A stretch of DNA of 64,000 bases, from contig CM065809.1 of NCBI GenBank assembly GCA_033398695.1, positions 87,525,644 through 87,589,643 of the forward strand, written 5' to 3'. Position 1 is the stretch's first letter; the number at the start of each line of letters is the position of its first letter. Shown one piece after another: positions 59,655 to 64,000 of this stretch. The notes under the pieces were generated by a model. The model saw only the letters and a program-made list of their open reading frames with translations, had not been told where the DNA came from and did no database searches. The DNA is from Orobanche coerulescens. Lineage: Eukaryota > Streptophyta > Magnoliopsida > Lamiales > Orobanchaceae. The position numbers and the translations under genes were made by a program.

Positions 59655-59945
59655 ATATACAATCCTCAGGATATGTTTAACAACATCGTTAAAACAACAA
59701 TCAGTTTATCAAAACTGGATGGAAAACGATATCAAGAACAAAACTCCCGACCAAAAATACCTTTGTTAGCGTCGCTAACCCAAAGTGTTAGCGTGCGCTA
59801 ACGAGAACTTCGAACCATCCGGTAGCTCTGGATCGCCTGAACTACCGGGTAGCGTGCGCTATCCTCCCCTTAGCGTGCTACCAACGCACTCTTGCGCGCG
59901 CTAGCCGCAAAGCGTAGCGTGCGCTAATGACCAACGAGACAACAA
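59655..59945 (-). repeat. Element A-like LTR fragment inside element B
   Basis: GATATACAATCC, GTTTAACAACAT and AAAACTGGATGGAAAACGA echo the A LTR near 36975-37055. They are followed by three exact TAGCGTGCGCTA copies (59789, 59850, 59915), otherwise seen only in A LTRs. Confidence 0.65.
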
Positions 59946-61339
59946 CGAACATATCGGAAAGATTACATGCCGTAAACCTTTCTCACACAGTTTACTGTGC
60001 TAAGCACAATTTCCCATGTCATTTCAAAAATGCTAAAAAGACCAATGACGGTAATATTTTCCAAAACTCACAAAAATCATTTGTCAAACCATCATGAAAT
60101 ATTCAAGACCAAAATGCCAAAACTTGATTCAAGGAATCGGTTTCGAAATAAAACTCGGTTTGCAAAATACCGAAAGCCGTTTGAAAGAACTCACGCAATG
60201 GATAAAATACAGTGCGAAAATACATCAAGATGGATTTACACCTCGTATAAACCAAATACGAGAGTCTAATAAACACATATCGTGAAATCAAAATCCACGA
60301 AGGATTCCATCATTTAACGACTAATCATACAAATAACTCGTGTCACACGAGGCACAACACAAGGAAGGGAGTTTAACATCCATAGGTCGCACGTAAGTGA
60401 CGACCACCTCGATACTAATCACGACCAATGATCTCAAGCGACGTCGCGATGCGACTAAGTCGACAAAAATCCGTTAAGACAAAACTCGACAAACACAACA
60501 TGATTCGACACCTAGGTTTCCCAGGCTAATCGATTTTAAAATCGTATACTCTAGTCATTCGAAAATAAAACCGGTAAGTTAAAAATCGTTTTCAAGACCC
60601 TTTTAAACACGACAAGGGCTTAACAATGGTAGCATTTTATAAAATGTCCTAAAACACTTTTAAACATGACCTTTAAATACGACACAAGGTTTTATTTGAA
60701 AATACAAGGTAGCTCGCCCAAATTCATGTCACTTTCAAAAACCCACAATACGATCAAGTCTAAGAAATTTTCAAGCATGCACGCTACATGTATTATTATT
60801 AATAGAAACACATTGGTTGTAAATAATAATAATTAGCCAAGTACCAACAATTCCGGACACACTCATATACGACATTCAAAATCACCGGTTAAAAGCGCAA
60901 CTCGGAAATACTAATTCCAAGCATATGTCAAACTATCTCTCCAAGTTTAACAACAGAACCAAAGATCACCGATTTGGACATATGTCGAAACCATACGTGA
61001 GTTTCTCAACTCATCGGTACATAGGAAGTTTAGCGATGGAAAGCTCGAAAGCGACAAGCGGTCAAGCCGAGCGGCGCACATACTCCAGAGAGACAAAGGA
61101 TGTGCAATACTAGAATCAAAAGTACACGAACCGGATGGATCGAAAACAACTCGACAATAAGTACGAGAGAGGCAATCACGTTCAAGAAGTGGAATTTCAA
61201 TACGAGAAAACAAGAGAATCGAGTAAGGAAAACTTACGAGCACCGGATGTCTTGAGATGCAGCGGCGGTGTGACAATGTGCAAAACAGAACACAACTAGA
61301 CCCAAATAACCAACAAGCCTAGGTATCCATAAACCTAGA

Positions 61340-61351
61340 GCTCTGATACCA
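61340..61351 (-). other. Primer-binding site of element B
   Basis: The complement reads TGGTATCAGAGC, the exact initiator Met tRNA consensus, 4 bases from the LTR. Confidence 0.82.
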
Positions 61352-61355
61352 TTTC

Positions 61356-63505
61356 TGTAACACCCCCAAGATATTCGAGGAGAATTACAGCGCCGTGGAC
61401 CCCTACATGGGACCCACCAGGCTAACACAAGAAAACACCACTCGACTAACCGCCTCGGTTAGCAAGGAAACAATTGTTAACAATAAGAACATAAAACAAC
61501 ACGTCCGGTACAACCGGCATAAATAACATCAACCGACAAATACAGTAACTCCAACGAAGACTAATCACAATCTGAAAGGTAAAGCCTAAGTACTCGCGAG
61601 TACAATCTATAAGTTTACAATTTGGAAAACATCCACATCAAAAGAGGCAGTAAGAAATAACAAGACTCGATTGCACATGTCAACAACCTTGGCCGACATC
61701 CTCGTACCATCCCAGCACCCGCTCGTCTGGCTGAACATAACCTGAAATCCATAACAAGAATTTCCCCGACAATGGGTCCCCAGAGGGGTTAGCAATTACG
61801 CTAGTACAAGTAACCAAATGAACATTTTACATCTTACACATATAGTAATGCATGCCATCAAGAAATCATAATTTCCAAAACGCTCATTCCCGGAAATGCC
61901 AATGATCAAACCACATTTGTAAAATTCACCACAATTAACCGTCGATCCACACCTCCGTGGACCCCTACCGAGACCCCGTCGGATCTAACTCGTAGTGGTT
62001 AAAAGCAAAGCTCGTCGATCCACACCTCCGTGGACCCCTACCGAGACCCCGTCGAGTCTAACCCGTAGTGAGCATACACACACACACAATTTCTCATACA
62101 AAACTACTATGCCAAGATTGTAAGTTCATAAGGATACTTGCCTCGATTAATTAGACGATGACACGAACGGAATGGAAGAGTTGAACACGACCGCAAGGAA
62201 CCGGCGGAAATGAACCTAACGATTCGAATAGCACAATCACAACCACTTCTAAACGATTACGGAAATGGAATACACCCGGAAACCCGCCTACGATTCATGT
62301 ATATTCGCACAAAAATAACAACGAGGGCGGACCATAACCAAACCCTCTCGATTCCGTAAAACTATGAAAATATACCATGAATCCGTAGGAAAACTAATGA
62401 TATCAACAAGATTAATCATATTCATCAAGAATCCATCAACAAAACGGAAAGAATCGGACAAAACCCCAAAATCCCCAATTATCCAAAAAGGTAGGGTTTC
62501 AAGAGATATTACCTTGAGTGATTCAAGTATTTAGATTCGTAAAACACGCGTTGGATTGATTGTCCGGGCTTCACAACCGAAGAAGAATGATGAAAATCAA
62601 CCCTCCAAATGATAATGATGAGAAGCTCTCCTCCTCTCTCACTCTCTCTCGCGTCTAAGGAAAAAGAAGAAGGAAATGAGCTGTTCACGCTCAAAACAAC
62701 ACATTTATAGTGTAACACAGCAGAACCTATCGGCCAGCCTATCGGCCGATAGGCCCAACCGATACCCATACGGAATGCCGGCAGTAGAGCCTATCGACCC
62801 CCCCTATCGGCCGAAAGGCTCTGGAAGTGATCGGCCAAAACCGAAACGACCATAACTCTCTCGTCAGGACTCGATTGACTCACCGTTTGAACCATTGGAA
62901 AGCTAACTCGATGTTCTATAATATTGCAAAGATTTATAATTTTTGGAGTTTCCAAAATTAATGGTGATCTAACAAAGACGAACTCATACTTAGAAAAGTC
63001 GTTTAGTAATCCTGAATTCAACAAAACGACACCGAAACCCGAACCTGAATACGAACCGAAGATACGGTTACGAAGTACTCACAAAGACGAATCTAAGAGC
63101 TAGTAGGACACACAATTCCGACCACCCGAAGGCTCGAAATTCGACAACGGAAGGTAATTACCCCAAACTTTGGGAAATTACGAAAATGGCCCAAATGCCC
63201 GAAAATCACCATACGTCAACGAATAATCAAACCGAAGCTCACAACACGTATAACAACGTTAAATGAACTTACGAAAAAACCCCAAACGACAGTTTCAAAC
63301 GAGATTCGCAAGAACCGAACTCAAGCGCGGAAAAGTCGCTAAAAAGCACGGAACTCAACAAAGCAGCACCGAAACGAACTCGGATGATAAAAAGTGCAGA
63401 ATTAAATATTCTCCGAATGACGAAATGGTCATGATAGAGTTGTCAAAACGAACTTTGGTCGAAAAAAAGAAATTTACCGAAAATCGAAAATTTGCAGATA
63501 TTACA
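61356..63505 (-). repeat. Right LTR of element B (5' LTR in its own orientation)
   Basis: Matches 55755-57891. The palindrome CCTATCGGCCGATAGG is at 62738-62753 and the minus-strand TATAAAT at 62703-62709. It is followed by CTAAG at 63506. Confidence 0.9.
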
Positions 63506-64000
63506 CTAAGGTTCGTAGTCAGAATCACTACTTGAGTCTGTCTCTGTGTCGGAGTAGATAACTGGCAGCATATGTCTGAACTTGTCCTCATCATCTTCAT
63601 CAGAGTCTGCACGTAATTCATTTGTATCTACATCTATGAACCCATGTTCTTCACCATGTAGCTGAACTACTCGACCTTCTACAACATTATTCAGTAGTAT
63701 TGTGGAGGATGGTGAAATATTAGTTGTATCCGGCTCTTGGTATGCCTCATTATCATCCTTATCGACTGCTTGTCCAAGTGTAGACGCACTATATATATTT
63801 CTCGTAGCCACATGATTTACGATCTTCCATGCTCCTTTTTTTACCAAGTCATCGAGGTAGTAAACTGGTTTAGCAGATGTTGTAAAAACAAAAGGATCAC
63901 CTTCATACCAACTTGTAGAAGTATCAACAGATAATAGTCTATAATTATCCTCCCTTTCGATTTGAGGATATGTATCAAACCACCTACACTTGAACAAGTA
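63506..64000 (-). CDS. CACTA transposase tnp2 C-terminus (DUF4216-like), partial
   Basis: An open minus-strand frame enters from the window edge and reads VFKCRWFDTYPQIEREDNYR-type sequence, then DTSTSWYEGDPFVFTTSAKP and VYYLDDLVKKGAWKIVNHVA, the DUF4216 domain at the end of CACTA tnp2 transposases. An acidic tail ending DTETDSSSDSDYEP and the TAG stop at 63506-63508 follow. The visible part has no stop or frameshift, so this copy may be younger than the tnp2 at 35356. Element B is inserted in the stop codon, and its target duplication CTAAG rebuilds the stop. The gene belongs to a minus-strand CACTA element, probably the one whose 3' end is at 50556. Confidence 0.85.
   Translation of the reverse strand, partial: YLFKCRWFDTYPQIEREDNYRLLSVDTSTSWYEGDPFVFTTSAKPVYYLDDLVKKGAWKIVNHVATRNIYSASTLGQAVDKDDNEAYQEPDTTNISPSSTILLNNVVEGRVVQLHGEEHGFIDVDTNELRADSDEDDEDKFRHMLPVIYSDTETDSSSDSDYEP

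Larger units (their letters stand above)
57892..61355 (-). other. Noncoding internal region of element B
   Basis: No recognisable gene in 3.46 kb. 57892-59650 and 60240-60530 match the internal region of element A. The hairpins CTCGTAT/ATACGAG (60242-60262) and CTCGTG-TCA-CACGAG (60337-60351) are shared with A. A block at about 59655-59995 has no partner in the internal region of A but resembles A-type LTR sequence. Confidence 0.7.
55755..63505 (-). mobile_element. Gypsy element B, coding-poor (LARD-like), minus strand
   Basis: LTRs of 2137 bp (55755-57891) and 2150 bp (61356-63505) have TGTAACACCCCC at the left and GATATTACA at the right, in plus-strand view. The target duplication CTAAG is perfect (55750-55754, 63506-63510). 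A primer site and a purine tract are in minus orientation. The 3.46 kb internal region has no gag or pol motif. Internal blocks match element A while much of the LTR differs. It is inserted at the stop codon of a CACTA tnp2 gene. The LTR copies look nearly identical by eye, so it is a young insertion. Confidence 0.9.

Overview
This window looks like intergenic DNA of a flowering plant, built almost entirely from nested and broken transposable elements. The element lineages present are ones known from plants: Ty1/copia of Tork and SIRE type, Ty3/gypsy chromovirus of Tekay type, Ty3/gypsy of Tat type, and CACTA (En/Spm) with tnp2, a TNP1-like gene and a Ulp1-like gene. The antisense and CACTA genes have GT-AG introns. 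I see no host gene, rRNA, tRNA or CRISPR array. The species cannot be named from the sequence; a eudicot is my guess only.

Left block (1-34040). A minus-strand copia remnant (1-2811) was entered by a Tork-type copia element (2812 to about 34040). Three other LTR elements sit inside that Tork element: (i) a short gypsy carrying only gag and protease (5339-9513); (ii) a Tat-like gypsy with gag, no pol and a multi-exon antisense gene (10711-19014, target duplication AAGTA); (iii) a Tekay-like chromovirus with 2.7 kb LTRs (21052-30691, target duplication AAGAC). Taking these out leaves a Tork element of about 9.1 kb with LTRs of about 1.97 kb, whose gag, integrase and RNase H pieces are at 19182-21046 and 30692-32190.

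Middle block (34041-49981). A CACTA transposase (tnp2) 5' fragment lies between two scrambled junctions that look like templated filler DNA. Next comes a minus-strand, coding-poor gypsy element A (36340-43821, left LTR truncated). Then comes a plus-strand CACTA second gene with a Ulp1-type His-Asp-Cys signature, and a CACTA 3' end with palindromic subterminal repeats and a terminal inverted repeat ending at 49981.

Right block (49982-64000). A second copia remnant is followed by a minus-strand CACTA region with TTTAGCCGAC/GTCGGCTAAA subterminal arrays around a TNP1-like gene. A second coding-poor gypsy, element B (55755-63505, target duplication CTAAG), is inserted exactly at the stop codon of another CACTA tnp2 gene, whose C-terminus (63506-64000) runs off the window.

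The most notable pattern is shared by unrelated families. In the Tekay-like, Tat-like, A and B elements, the LTR has a family-specific GC-rich palindrome or near-palindrome, mostly repeated, whose nearest copy lies 11-16 nt upstream of the candidate TATA box. Almost every coding region is broken by stops, frameshifts or deletions, so these are relics, although several LTR pairs are still very similar.
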